Source: an uncultured Bacilli bacterium (GTDB lineage Bacteria; Bacillota_I; Bacilli_A; RF39; UBA660). Taken from it: a stretch of DNA of 64,000 nucleotides. Position 1 is the first letter of the stretch; each line of letters opens with the position of its first letter. This document shows positions 14,577 to 24,046 of the stretch, piece after piece. Under the pieces are notes generated by a model that worked only from the letters and a program-made list of their open reading frames with translations, was not told the DNA's origin and did no database searches. The stretch spans positions 82,982-146,981 of the forward strand of contig CALWAL010000004.1 in NCBI GenBank assembly GCA_944373145.1. Reading direction: 5' to 3'. The translations under genes were made by a program, and so were the position numbers.

Positions 14577-16835
14577 TCACTCTCCCATATATTTTTTTAA
14601 TATATTGTAAATTCTTGCAGCTTCTTGTATCAATTCATTATAATTATCATTTATAAATTCCCTATTGTTATTTTTACCTGCCATTTCATGCTTATATGCT
14701 AAATCAGCTAATGCTTTAAAACCTAAATATTTAGAATCACTCTTTAATGAATGCACCAAAATAGTATAATTATTTAAATCATTTTTTTCTTTATAGGTAT
14801 TAATTCTTTCAAGATTAGCAACAAAATTTTTATAAAATTCCTCAAGTGTTGAATCATACATTTCCAAATCTCCTAATAACTCAATACTTTGTTTAACATC
14901 TATATCATTTTCTTCTAAAAATTTAACATTATGATTATTAGCATTATCTATTTTAATTTTTTTCGCAGTAACTGTTGGGGCATGTTCTTGACTTTCTTTT
15001 AAATAATTTCTTAAAATGCTATTTAATTGCTCTTTATTTATAGGCTTTGCTAAATAATCATTAAAACCCAGTGAAATATATCTTTCTCTCATTCCAGAAA
15101 TGGCATTAGCGGTTAAAGCTACTACCGGAATATTAAAACCAATAATATTATTTAAATGTCTTAAAGTTTCTGTGCCTGTCATTCTTGGCATCATATCGTC
15201 TAAAAAGATTAAATCATAATGTTCTCCATTTAATATTTTATCTAAACATTCTTGCCCACTAGTTACTAAATCAACTTCAACATTATAATCTTTTAATAAT
15301 CGTTTGGCCACTTTTAAATTGACATTATTATCATCCACAATTAATATCTTTTGCCCATAAGCATTAAATGGCTCATTACTTGGAGTTATATCACTTTTTA
15401 CTTCATCAGCTGATTTAGGAACTATCCGCTGATCAATAGATACTGTAAATTTAGAACCTTCACCATATTTACTTTGAACGATAATTTTTCCTTTCATCAA
15501 TTCTACTAAACTTTTAGTAATAGCAAGACCTAAGCCAGTTCCTTCTGTAGTAATATTTTTTTCTAATTCAAATCGTTGAAATTTAGTAAACAATTTATCA
15601 ATATCTTCAGATTTTATACCTATCCCAGAATCTTCAACAGCTATTATTAGGCGGCAAATATCATCGCGAATAACAGTGTTAACAGTTAGCGAAACATAGC
15701 CTTCTTTTGTATATTTAACAGCATTTGTCAAAATATTAATCATGATTTGTTTTAAGCGAACATAATCTCCGTATAATACTGGTGGTAATGTTGGATCTAT
15801 TTCAATTCTAAATTCTAATGGTCGACTTGCAAGTCGAGCTTTGATTAAGGAAATTACTTCACGCATAAGTTGATTAGAGTCATATTCAGTGTTAACAATT
15901 TCCAATTTGTTAGCTTCAATTTTAGAAATATCTAATATTCCATTAACAATTTCTAATAAATTATTAGATGAAGCAATGATATCTTTTACTTCTTCTCGTG
16001 CTTCATTGGAAATTTCTTCCTCAGCTAATGCTTGACTAAAACCAACAATCGCATTTAATGGAGTACGAATTTCATGAGACATACTAGATAAAAAATCAGT
16101 TTTAGCTCGATTAGCTCTTTCGGCCTGACTTTTAGCGACATTTAATTGTTCAATCATTTTAATATCAGGATTTTCTATCGTAAAATAAGTTAAAACCGTA
16201 ATATATGCCGCAACTGATGTAACTAATAAAATATTGGGATAAGTAGATTGAATAAAAATGGCTACTAACGCTAAGGCGAAAAATATAAAAGCTGGCCAAT
16301 ATTTTTTATTTCTAATATTTCTACGGTTAAATAATATAGTAACAATCCAATATATAACTAAAATTCCAGCACAACCATAGCTAAATATTGCACAAGGACC
16401 ATAAGTATACATAATTCCATTATCACTGTAGAGATTTAAAGGAAGAATTAATATACCTAAATTTATTATAATACCAATCATTATAAATATATATTTAATC
16501 TTTTTAAAATAAGCTATATTTTCGTTTTGTTCAATATTAATATTACCGTTGTTTTTTCGAGAAGATATTATAAATATGTAGTATGTAAATAGCATTACCC
16601 ATATTAAAATACAAGATAAATAAAATTTGCAAAGAGGTAAAGTGATAGCATAATTAGGAAATTTAATACCAAAATAAACACTAGCCATATCAATTAACAG
16701 GGTTACAAAAGTCCATAAAATAATATTTTTATAAATATTATTTTCAATAGTTTTGATTTTCTTTTTCGTAAAATATATAATAGCTACTAATATAACATAA
16801 AAAATACTAGATATTTGAAAGAATAAACTAGACAC
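14577..16835 (-). CDS. Hybrid histidine kinase: membrane sensor, HisKA-HATPase, receiver, HPt
   Basis: The N-terminal 235 residues hold about seven membrane helices. Then come HisKA with the phospho-His (SMSHEIRTPLNAIVGF), HATPase_c with N box (NILTNAVKYTKEG), G1 (DSGIGI) and G2 (GTGLGLAI), a receiver domain (LIVDDNNVN, phospho-Asp in LIFLDDMMP) and a C-terminal HPt domain with phospho-His in LVHSLKSDSKYLG. The chain therefore has a full internal phosphorelay. GTG 16835 is preferred because AAGGTAGGT lies at the right distance; the frame extends to 16844. About 752 aa. In a spore-former it is a candidate input to sporulation control, but the signal and output are unknown. Confidence 0.93.
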   Translation of the reverse strand: MSSLFFQISSIFYVILVAIIYFTKKKIKTIENNIYKNIILWTFVTLLIDMASVYFGIKFPNYAITLPLCKFYLSCILIWVMLFTYYIFIISSRKNNGNINIEQNENIAYFKKIKYIFIMIGIIINLGILILPLNLYSDNGIMYTYGPCAIFSYGCAGILVIYWIVTILFNRRNIRNKKYWPAFIFFALALVAIFIQSTYPNILLVTSVAAYITVLTYFTIENPDIKMIEQLNVAKSQAERANRAKTDFLSSMSHEIRTPLNAIVGFSQALAEEEISNEAREEVKDIIASSNNLLEIVNGILDISKIEANKLEIVNTEYDSNQLMREVISLIKARLASRPLEFRIEIDPTLPPVLYGDYVRLKQIMINILTNAVKYTKEGYVSLTVNTVIRDDICRLIIAVEDSGIGIKSEDIDKLFTKFQRFELEKNITTEGTGLGLAITKSLVELMKGKIIVQSKYGEGSKFTVSIDQRIVPKSADEVKSDITPSNEPFNAYGQKILIVDDNNVNLKVAKRLLKDYNVEVDLVTSGQECLDKILNGEHYDLIFLDDMMPRMTGTETLRHLNNIIGFNIPVVALTANAISGMRERYISLGFNDYLAKPINKEQLNSILRNYLKESQEHAPTVTAKKIKIDNANNHNVKFLEENDIDVKQSIELLGDLEMYDSTLEEFYKNFVANLERINTYKEKNDLNNYTILVHSLKSDSKYLGFKALADLAYKHEMAGKNNNREFINDNYNELIQEAARIYNILKKYMGE

Positions 16836-16903
16836 CGCCCACACCTACCTTATGTCTCAATTATAACATATTAATAAATCATTATAAATACTAAATTTAA
16901 TAA

Positions 16904-16928
16904 AAAAGAAGTTATTTTAACTTCTTTT
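16904..16928 (-). terminator. Terminator of the papain-like/PLC-like operon
   Basis: AAAAGAAGTTA / TAACTTCTTTT with a TTT loop; the TAA stop codon lies in the hairpin. Confidence 0.8.
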
Positions 16929-17894
16929 AACATTTCTTATTATAATTTTTTGATTACCCACTAAACCATGTGTTGAAGCAATGTTTGGTATAATTGCATC
17001 TATTCCTTCTTTGGTAATGTTTCCACTTTGTATAAGTTTTTCCAATTTTTCAATTATTTGACTTCCAACAGTTATCGCTTCTTCAAACAAATCTAATAAT
17101 GAACTAGTTGAAACAATATTACTATCCATAGGATTTTGCCAAATTTCGTGCTGTAAATTTAACTCGCTAATAATAGGAGTTTCATCACGATTGTAAGAAA
17201 AAGAGCTAGTCCCTTTAAAAATTGGGTCAACTAAGTCGAAGAAAGAGCGTTTAAGAGCATACCGATCATCTTTAAATGCTCTAATATATAATTTTACTTG
17301 CCCTACTGAGGTTTTAAAAATATAGCCACCATTATTTATACCGTAAGTCATCAACAAACTGTCATTTAAAATAGCTACTAAATCTTCTGAAAATTTTAGT
17401 GAATCAAAAGAAAAGTGCCCATTTACTGGTGTTACATAATCAAAATTTTCATATTTCCGCATAAAATATATATCCAATAGATTTTCCATAATTCCATGAT
17501 ACCATGTCTTTTTGTTTACATCTCTTGTATGATCACCTGAATAATAAATGATAAATGGATGCATATAAGCATCTAAAATATGATGTAGTATATACCCTGG
17601 TTCAAGAAACAACCTTATTTCTTCGTTGTATAAGCACCCTCGCCTTTCGGCTGCTTTTAAATAATTGTATATAAAATTTGGAAAATAGTATTCCTGTAAT
17701 AGTGTTGAAGATGCAATTTGCTCATTTAATTTACGAGTCGTTCTTATTTTATAAAAATTATAATATATAAAAAAATCATGCCCCTGAGCAAAAATACGAT
17801 AATCATCATAATTGGGTAAAGAGCTAAGTGTTTGATGGCTAAGCCTTTTTTTTAAAAGTTTATAAGATATATCGTGAGTTTTAGGTCCAGGCAT
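16917..17894 (-). CDS. Zinc-dependent phospholipase C-like / S1-P1-type hydrolase family protein
   Basis: A 325-aa protein starting MPGPKTHD, with metal-ligand-like His/Asp clusters: THD near the N-terminus, AQGHDFF, GYILHHILDAYMHPF and WYHGIMENLLD. This spacing is that of the Zn-dependent PLC family often found in Firmicutes. No signal peptide is seen, so a cytoplasmic hydrolase is likely. It lies 2 nt behind the permuted-papain gene, indicating translational coupling and a shared, perhaps lipid- or peptidoglycan-related, role. Substrate unknown. Confidence 0.75.
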   Translation of the reverse strand: MPGPKTHDISYKLLKKRLSHQTLSSLPNYDDYRIFAQGHDFFIYYNFYKIRTTRKLNEQIASSTLLQEYYFPNFIYNYLKAAERRGCLYNEEIRLFLEPGYILHHILDAYMHPFIIYYSGDHTRDVNKKTWYHGIMENLLDIYFMRKYENFDYVTPVNGHFSFDSLKFSEDLVAILNDSLLMTYGINNGGYIFKTSVGQVKLYIRAFKDDRYALKRSFFDLVDPIFKGTSSFSYNRDETPIISELNLQHEIWQNPMDSNIVSTSSLLDLFEEAITVGSQIIEKLEKLIQSGNITKEGIDAIIPNIASTHGLVGNQKIIIRNVKRS

Positions 17895-17896
17895 AA

Positions 17897-18505
17897 TTAT
17901 TTCACCTTCTTAGATGCAAAAGATTTTTCAACAAAAGCAGGATACTCAACAGTTAATCCTTCATAAATAATAAATTTTTTTAATTCCCTATAAAAATCAA
18001 ACGGTCTTATATTATAAGGCTTTTCACCATTAAAAAAATCTAGACCACATTGTTGCAAAAGTGTTGCTACCCACTGTGAACAAAAATAATGATCTTCAAG
18101 ATTAACTCCTTTACCATATATGAGCATTGTTGTCAGCCCTAAAAAATTAAAATGATAATCATCTCTTCGCTCCCAAAAGTATTTCATTAATCCTTCAATA
18201 TCAATAAATTGCTGTTGACTAACACCTATTTCCATTACCGCAATTTTGCTTTTTTCAGGTTTTAAAACAAACATTCCTTCTTTAATATTTTCTTGAACTA
18301 GACCTGAATTAAAAGGATTATTAATTTCTTTTCGTGCAAAAGATAACATTTTAGTCAAACTTTTATCTAATGAAAGTGATACATGAGAATAGTTATCACC
18401 TTCGTACCTATTCCAAAATTTTAAGCTAGCACGATAACAAATTAATTTACCTGGGACTGTATCAGAATAACTAGTTACTACATATATGTTTTTCTTACCT
18501 TCCAT
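17897..18505 (-). CDS. Permuted papain-like (YiiX/NlpC-type) cysteine hydrolase
   Basis: A 202-aa protein with the circularly permuted NlpC/P60 order: the catalytic His in NYSHVSLSLD (near residue 40) precedes the catalytic Cys in HYFCSQWVATLLQQCG (near 140). Such proteins are amidases or acyl hydrolases acting on peptides or lipids. No signal peptide is visible. It is the first gene of a two-gene operon with the Zn-PLC-like gene, from the promoter at 18549-18577. Confidence 0.8.
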   Translation of the reverse strand: MEGKKNIYVVTSYSDTVPGKLICYRASLKFWNRYEGDNYSHVSLSLDKSLTKMLSFARKEINNPFNSGLVQENIKEGMFVLKPEKSKIAVMEIGVSQQQFIDIEGLMKYFWERRDDYHFNFLGLTTMLIYGKGVNLEDHYFCSQWVATLLQQCGLDFFNGEKPYNIRPFDFYRELKKFIIYEGLTVEYPAFVEKSFASKKVK

Positions 18506-18548
18506 ATTACCCCTTCTTCCTTTTTAGTAATGGAACTTAATGACTGTT

Positions 18549-18577
18549 ATACTAACATTTTTTTTATTAATTGTCAA
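18549..18577 (-). promoter_or_regulatory. Sigma-A type promoter of the papain-like/PLC-like operon
   Basis: Minus strand TTGACA (18572-18577), 17 nt, TAGTAT (18549-18554). Confidence 0.65.
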
Positions 18578-18601
18578 TTTTAGTTATAATATTTTCTAAA
18601 T

Positions 18602-18649
18602 AAAAAAGTTTATTTATAATTATAAAATTAATTATAAATAAACTTTTTT
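18602..18649. terminator. Long terminator hairpin after the phosphohexomutase gene
   Basis: A 21-bp perfect stem (18602-18622 with 18629-18649) and a 6-nt loop. T runs on both strands allow use in either direction. The stem starts in the phosphohexomutase TGA stop codon. Confidence 0.85.
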
Positions 18650-20019
18650 CATTGTAAATAGTTATTTATTAAATTAATAAACTCACTTTTAATTTCTTCT
18701 AATCTTTTTTCTGTTTTTGCTTCAAAGCGGGCAGTAATATTAGGCCCTGTATTAGAACATCTAACTAGTGCCCATGAATCGTCAAAAGTAACTCTAACCC
18801 CATCAACAGTTATCATTTCATACCCCTTATTGTGACAATATTTTTTAATTTTTTCAACTATTTCAAATTTGATTTCGTCTGGTGCTGTAAATTTAAGTTC
18901 TTCAGTTGAATAATATTTATTTGTATTATCTAAAAGTTCACTTACCTTTTTATCAGTTTTGGAAACAATTTCAACTAAACGCAAGCCAGCATATAAGCCA
19001 TCATCAAATCCAGGCCATTTATCCCTAAACCATACATGCCCAGAATATTCCCCACCAAAATCAACATCCTCTTCATTAATTTTAATGTTCATATAAGAAT
19101 TACCAGTTCGGTACATTTCAGATTCAATGTTTAAATCAGCTAAACCATCAATTAATGTTTTAGAACATTTTACATCATATATAGCTTTGCGCTTTTTTAA
19201 ATTATTAGATAAGCTACGATACACTATTAACATTAATAAATCAGCAGCAATATAATTACCATTTTCGTCAACTAATCCTACTCGATCGGCGTCACCATCT
19301 ATGCCAATGCCTAAATCGTAACCCAATTCTTTAACTTTATTACCTAAATCTTTTAAATTTGATGGAACACAAGGATCTGGGTGATGGTTAGGAAATTCAG
19401 GATTTGAATCGCAATATAATAATTCATATTCACAATCAAATAAGTCTAGCATATCCTTAACAATAATAGATCCCGTTCCGTTACCGCAATCAAAGACAAC
19501 TTTAACCTTCCTTTTGCCTAAATCAATACTTTTTTCAACTTCTTTTAAATATTCAGGGCGTATATTTAAAGTTTTAACATGGCCAATACTACTTTCAAAT
19601 TTTAAGGTATTTGTATAATCTCGAAAGTCAATAATTTCCTGACCACAAGAATTACCACGATAATCAAAAGATATTTTAAATCCATTATATTCTTTTGGAT
19701 TGTGACTAGCTGTAATCATAATGCCATTTTTAATTTTATTTTTTTTCTTTGCATAATAGTACATTGGTGTTGTAACAAGCCCTAAGTCAATGACTTCAGC
19801 TCCACTTTCGGTTAAACCTTGGATTAGAGCATCATGTATAATTGGTGACGAAATTCGATTATCATGACCTATTATAACTTCACGCTCTTTTCTTAGCGAA
19901 ATGTAACTTGCAAAACTACGACCTAATGTATAAGCAACATCTTCTGTAATATCTTCGTTCCAAATACCGCGAATATCATATTCACGAAAAATTGTTTCTT
20001 TTATTTTTGTTAATATCAT
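18649..20019 (-). CDS. Phosphomannomutase/phosphoglucomutase
   Basis: Alpha-D-phosphohexomutase interconverting hexose 1- and 6-phosphates for sugar-nucleotide and cell-envelope synthesis. All four active-site loops are visible: phospho-Ser loop TASHNPKEYNG (near residue 98), Mg loop GIDGDADRVG, sugar-binding GGEYSGH and phosphate-binding RCSNTGPN. The 456-aa length is typical of the bifunctional PMM/PGM group. It starts 8 nt after the recombinase gene, so it is the last gene of that operon. Confidence 0.93.
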   Translation of the reverse strand: MILTKIKETIFREYDIRGIWNEDITEDVAYTLGRSFASYISLRKEREVIIGHDNRISSPIIHDALIQGLTESGAEVIDLGLVTTPMYYYAKKKNKIKNGIMITASHNPKEYNGFKISFDYRGNSCGQEIIDFRDYTNTLKFESSIGHVKTLNIRPEYLKEVEKSIDLGKRKVKVVFDCGNGTGSIIVKDMLDLFDCEYELLYCDSNPEFPNHHPDPCVPSNLKDLGNKVKELGYDLGIGIDGDADRVGLVDENGNYIAADLLMLIVYRSLSNNLKKRKAIYDVKCSKTLIDGLADLNIESEMYRTGNSYMNIKINEEDVDFGGEYSGHVWFRDKWPGFDDGLYAGLRLVEIVSKTDKKVSELLDNTNKYYSTEELKFTAPDEIKFEIVEKIKKYCHNKGYEMITVDGVRVTFDDSWALVRCSNTGPNITARFEAKTEKRLEEIKSEFINLINNYLQ

Positions 20020-20027
20020 AAATCCTC

Positions 20028-20903
20028 CTATTCTCCATGTGGATGAAATTGCTTGTAATTTTCTTTTAAATGTTCGTTAGAAACAAACGTATATATTTGT
20101 GTTGTACCAATATCAGCATGTCCTAAAAGTTCTTGAATACTTCGTAAATCAGCACCATTATTTAAAAGGTGTGTTGCGAAAGAATGTCTTAGAGTATGAG
20201 GTGATATATCTTTAGTAATGCCAACTTCAGCTTGCCTTTTTTTAATAATTTTAAAAAATCCTTGCCGAGACATTTTCTTACCATGATTATTTAAAAATAA
20301 ATAATCATTTATTTCTTTTTTTATTAATTTATTGCGTATTTCACCAATATAAATTTTTAAATATTTTAATGCATAATCGCCAATGGGAATAATTCTTTCT
20401 TTACCGCCTTTTCCCAAAGTTCTAACTATTGCAGAATCTAAATCGACATCCAATAAAGTTAAATTAATCATTTCGCTAACTCGCATTCCTGTTGCATATA
20501 GAAGTTCAAGCATTGCTTTATTACGATAACTAAAATTATCAATTAATGGTACTTCTAAAAGTGCTACAATTTCTTCTTCACTTAAAGAAGATGGTAATTT
20601 TTTTGCAACTTTAGGAACAGCAATATCATCCATTGGATTTTTATATATAATTTTTTCTATTAATAGAAATTTGTAAAATGATTTTAGACAAGATGTAACA
20701 CGAGCAATACTTCGCTCATTCTTTTTTTCTTCCCTTAAATATTTCAAGTACAAATGAATATCTTCATGATTTATATCTTGTACATTTTTATTTAAATACT
20801 TAAAAAACAATGTTAAATCACGTTTATAAGCTTCAATCGTATTATTACTATATTTTCGGTCTATAAGTAAATAATTGCAGAAACTTAAAATATATTCTGT
20901 CAT
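20028..20903 (-). CDS. xerD: Tyrosine recombinase of the XerC/XerD type
   Basis: Site-specific recombinase resolving chromosome dimers at dif. The N-terminal SAM-like domain (NYLLIDRKYSNNTIEAYKRDL) is followed by the catalytic domain with Arg in ATGMRVSEMI, His-Arg in HTLRHSFATHLL, His in LGHADIGTTQIYT and the Tyr nucleophile. At 291 aa it has the XerD length. The start overlaps the end of the preceding gene by 4 nt (ATGA), so expression is coupled. XerC versus XerD cannot be decided without a tree; no second Xer is in this window. Confidence 0.9.
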   Translation of the reverse strand: MTEYILSFCNYLLIDRKYSNNTIEAYKRDLTLFFKYLNKNVQDINHEDIHLYLKYLREEKKNERSIARVTSCLKSFYKFLLIEKIIYKNPMDDIAVPKVAKKLPSSLSEEEIVALLEVPLIDNFSYRNKAMLELLYATGMRVSEMINLTLLDVDLDSAIVRTLGKGGKERIIPIGDYALKYLKIYIGEIRNKLIKKEINDYLFLNNHGKKMSRQGFFKIIKKRQAEVGITKDISPHTLRHSFATHLLNNGADLRSIQELLGHADIGTTQIYTFVSNEHLKENYKQFHPHGE

Positions 20904-22717
20904 ATTTTACGTGGTCCTTGTCCAAATTTATTTTGTTCATTTTCAATGATTCGTTTACTTCCATCTTGATATTCAGCAACAACTGCTGGCGCCATTTTAT
21001 CGAAAACAAAATAATTGTCTGCAATTAATTTTTGCCGATAACTTTCTAATTCTTCGACCGTCATATTTGGATTTAATTTTCTAGTCAAATTTATACTTGC
21101 TTCAATTAAAGTTTCACCTAATATTGGTTTATTCATTTTTTCTTGAATAAAATCAAACATTAAACGCATAAATTCATCATTTGCAAATAATTGGCGATAA
21201 TCTTCAATGTTCTTAATGACTTTTTTACTAAATTTAGAAAATGCTTCTGTATTTAAACATTTTTCAATAAATTCTGGATATAATGTTTTAAAATATTCAA
21301 TAGTTTTATCAAAACGATAATGATTTCCTTGACGGTATTCAAGAAAAATTATTTCTAACATTTCTTTATATGTTTGAGAAGTAACTATACTAGTTTCCCC
21401 AAAAAGAACCATGCTTCCTAAATTTAATGTTTCTTTTGGAGTCATCAAGGCTGTCACCAATGAATCATATTTAAAATTATTGCTCCAAGTTGCATCTCCC
21501 ATATAAAGATTGTCCAAGTTATATTTGGAATCAGAAATTCTAACTAAATTACGTGCATGATTTCCAATTTGTGATTTATCATCTTTAATATCTTCAATGG
21601 ACAAACTAACATTCATACACGGAATATCTAATCTTTTACATAATTCAAAAAGTAAATTAGCAAAACCAACACATACAATATGTTCGTTTCCCTCTTTAAA
21701 TAATTCCATAATTGCTCTAGAATTATTTCGATCGTCATTATTTTCCTTATATCTACGGAATCGTTTGCAAGCATTAAAAGCAAAAATATACTTTTCTAAT
21801 GGTGATAACTCTAAACCTTCAATTGGTTTTAAAAGTTCTTTAACTCCTTCCTCAACTCGAATATAATCTGCTAAACTACCACGCCCATATCCATATTTAA
21901 CAATGATTTGTGGAAATTCTTTATTCAATGCTTTTAAATTGTCGATATCATATGTTTTACTTTGGTCAAATTCAAGAATAATTTGTAAATTTGTATTATT
22001 TAAACTATTAATCAATTCACGTAAACAAGCAAATCCACCTTCAGAAAAAGTAATCTCTTTCAAATTCGTTGCATATTTGCGAATGTTTTCTCTTTCTTCT
22101 GGTGACAAAACATTTTTAATATTAAGATAAGTTCGCTTTTTTAAAATTTCATATGATAAGCCATCAAACAATGGACGAAACATGTTAAAAAAAATCGTCC
22201 CATCAAAAATATGTAAAAGTTCAGGCGCTATGTTATTGCCCATAATTTGCAATTTTTCTTTTTGTAATAAAGTTTCATACAGTTGTCTATCCAAATATCT
22301 ATTTTCTAGTGAAATGGTTACAATATTTTTATTATTAATTAAGGCATCTAAAATAGCTGAGCTTAAGTATATTTCTTCCCCTAAAACAAATGTTTCGCCT
22401 TTAAATTCCGTAATTAATTTAATAATTCGTGATTCAAATAAAGCTTGATTTTTTTTATATGACTCAGCATCAAAATATAAACCATCATGCATAATTCCAA
22501 AATCATCCATTAAAATCATGGGATGTTCTGCATCGGTTAAAATAAAGTGTAAATCATCATTTGAACGGCCTATAATATATTCGTCCAAAAATTTAACAGA
22601 ACAAGTTTTTCCTGAGTGCGCTATTTTTTCAATTGCTTCGTCAGTTACATCATAATTAACCCACTTAAAATCATTATCCCACGCATTTGCATAAACTTGC
22701 TTTTTTTGTACTTCCAT
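20900..22717 (-). CDS. Transglutaminase-like superfamily protein, 605 aa
   Basis: A candidate transglutaminase-like triad is readable: Cys about 349 in EHIVCVGFANLLFELC, His about 387 in GNHARNLV, and Asp about 408 in YMGDATW. It may hydrolyse or crosslink peptides. The first 300 residues hold leucine-rich, possibly LRR-like segments (LKEITFSEGGFACLRELI); the last 150 are helical. No signal peptide or membrane helix. It is the first gene of an operon with the recombinase and phosphohexomutase. I know no named homologue. Confidence 0.65.
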   Translation of the reverse strand: MEVQKKQVYANAWDNDFKWVNYDVTDEAIEKIAHSGKTCSVKFLDEYIIGRSNDDLHFILTDAEHPMILMDDFGIMHDGLYFDAESYKKNQALFESRIIKLITEFKGETFVLGEEIYLSSAILDALINNKNIVTISLENRYLDRQLYETLLQKEKLQIMGNNIAPELLHIFDGTIFFNMFRPLFDGLSYEILKKRTYLNIKNVLSPEERENIRKYATNLKEITFSEGGFACLRELINSLNNTNLQIILEFDQSKTYDIDNLKALNKEFPQIIVKYGYGRGSLADYIRVEEGVKELLKPIEGLELSPLEKYIFAFNACKRFRRYKENNDDRNNSRAIMELFKEGNEHIVCVGFANLLFELCKRLDIPCMNVSLSIEDIKDDKSQIGNHARNLVRISDSKYNLDNLYMGDATWSNNFKYDSLVTALMTPKETLNLGSMVLFGETSIVTSQTYKEMLEIIFLEYRQGNHYRFDKTIEYFKTLYPEFIEKCLNTEAFSKFSKKVIKNIEDYRQLFANDEFMRLMFDFIQEKMNKPILGETLIEASINLTRKLNPNMTVEELESYRQKLIADNYFVFDKMAPAVVAEYQDGSKRIIENEQNKFGQGPRKI

Positions 22718-22745
22718 ATCATCACCTACTGTTAATTATAACATA

Positions 22746-22773
22746 TTTCAACTAATGATAACAATACTATAAT
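22746..22773 (+). promoter_or_regulatory. Sigma-A type promoter of rarA
   Basis: TTTCAA (22746-22751), 16 nt, TATAAT (22768-22773), in an 85-nt divergent region shared with the transglutaminase-like gene. Confidence 0.55.
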
Positions 22774-22802
22774 AAATATGGTAAAATATTGGTGGTGATA
22801 TT

Positions 22803-24017
22803 ATGAATGAACCACTATCTTTAAAAATGAGGCCTAAAAAAATTATTGATGTAATTGGGCAGCAACATTTAATTGGAGAAAATAAAATTATTTATAATTT
22901 AGTGAAAAATAAAAAAATATTTTCGATGATTTTCTATGGAAAGCCAGGTATAGGTAAAACCACAATAGCAACTGCGATTGTAGAAGAACTGGGAGTTAGG
23001 TATCGAATGTTAAATGCTACTATTAATAACAAAAAAGATTTTGATACTGTTATTGAGGAAGCAAAGATGTATCATGGCATGGTTATATTAATGGATGAAA
23101 TTCATCGGTTAAATAAGGATAAACAAGATTTACTATTACCATATTTAGAAAATGGATTAATTACATTAATTGGAATGACAACGTCAAATCCATACCATAA
23201 GATTAATCCAGCAATTAGAAGTAGATGTCAAATATTTGAATTAAAGGAACTAACAACAGAAGATATCATATTTGGTTTAAGAAAAGCTTGCACTAATGAA
23301 AATTTACCTAACATTAAAATTGCTGATGAAGCTGTTGAATATATTGCAAATTTAAGTGGTGGGGATATGAGAAGTGCATATAATCTTTTAGAAATGTCAT
23401 ATTATTCAACAAATGATCAGCTAATAAATATCGACGTTGTCAAATCAATTAATAATAAGCCAGTTTTCTTTTATGATAAAAAAGAAGATGGATATTATGA
23501 TGTCATCAGTGCTTTCCAAAAAAGCATTCGTGGTTCTGATGTTAACGCTGCCCTTTATTATTTGGGGAGATTATTAGTAGCTGAAGATTTAGATATTATT
23601 TATCGCAGAATGACAGTAATTGCTTATGAAGATATTGGGTTAGCAAATCCCAATATTGGACCAAGAGTTGATGCTTGTATTAATGCATGTGAAAGATTAG
23701 GATTGCCTGAAGCTCGTATTCCTCTAGCCGTTATGGTAATTGACTTAGCACTTTCCCCAAAATCTAATTCTGGCGAAAGTGCAATTAATGCTGTTATAAG
23801 AGACATTGAATCTGGTCATACTGGTAATGTTCCTAATCATATAAAAACTAATTCTCTTGATTATAAATATCCTCACAATTATCCTCATGCTTTTGTAAAA
23901 CAGCAATATTTACCTGATAAAATAAGAAATAGAAAATATTATATTCCGAAAGAGACTAGTAAGTATGAACGGGAATTAAAAAAAGTGTATGAAGCTTTAG
24001 AAAAAATGTTCAAATAA
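22803..24017 (+). CDS. rarA: Replication-associated recombination protein A (RarA/MgsA)
   Basis: AAA+ ATPase acting at stalled replication forks. Walker A is GKPGIGKTT (near residue 46), Walker B is VILMDEIHRL, and the sensor region is TTSNPYHKINPAIRSRCQIFEL. The C-terminal tetramerisation domain has AYEDIGLANPNI and the final HNYPHAFVKQQYLPD typical of RarA. 404 aa is slightly shorter than usual (about 420-450). GGTGGTGAT precedes the ATG. In Bacillus rarA lies near aspS; here it is 20 kb away. Confidence 0.95.
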   Translation: MNEPLSLKMRPKKIIDVIGQQHLIGENKIIYNLVKNKKIFSMIFYGKPGIGKTTIATAIVEELGVRYRMLNATINNKKDFDTVIEEAKMYHGMVILMDEIHRLNKDKQDLLLPYLENGLITLIGMTTSNPYHKINPAIRSRCQIFELKELTTEDIIFGLRKACTNENLPNIKIADEAVEYIANLSGGDMRSAYNLLEMSYYSTNDQLINIDVVKSINNKPVFFYDKKEDGYYDVISAFQKSIRGSDVNAALYYLGRLLVAEDLDIIYRRMTVIAYEDIGLANPNIGPRVDACINACERLGLPEARIPLAVMVIDLALSPKSNSGESAINAVIRDIESGHTGNVPNHIKTNSLDYKYPHNYPHAFVKQQYLPDKIRNRKYYIPKETSKYERELKKVYEALEKMFK

Positions 24018-24046
24018 AGCACTGCATATTTGCAGTGCTTTATTTG
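24011..24046. terminator. Shared terminator of rarA and the HD hydrolase gene
   Basis: A 16-bp perfect palindromic stem (24011-24026 with 24031-24046), loop TATT. The TAA stop codons of both convergent genes lie in the same position of the two arms. Confidence 0.9.
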
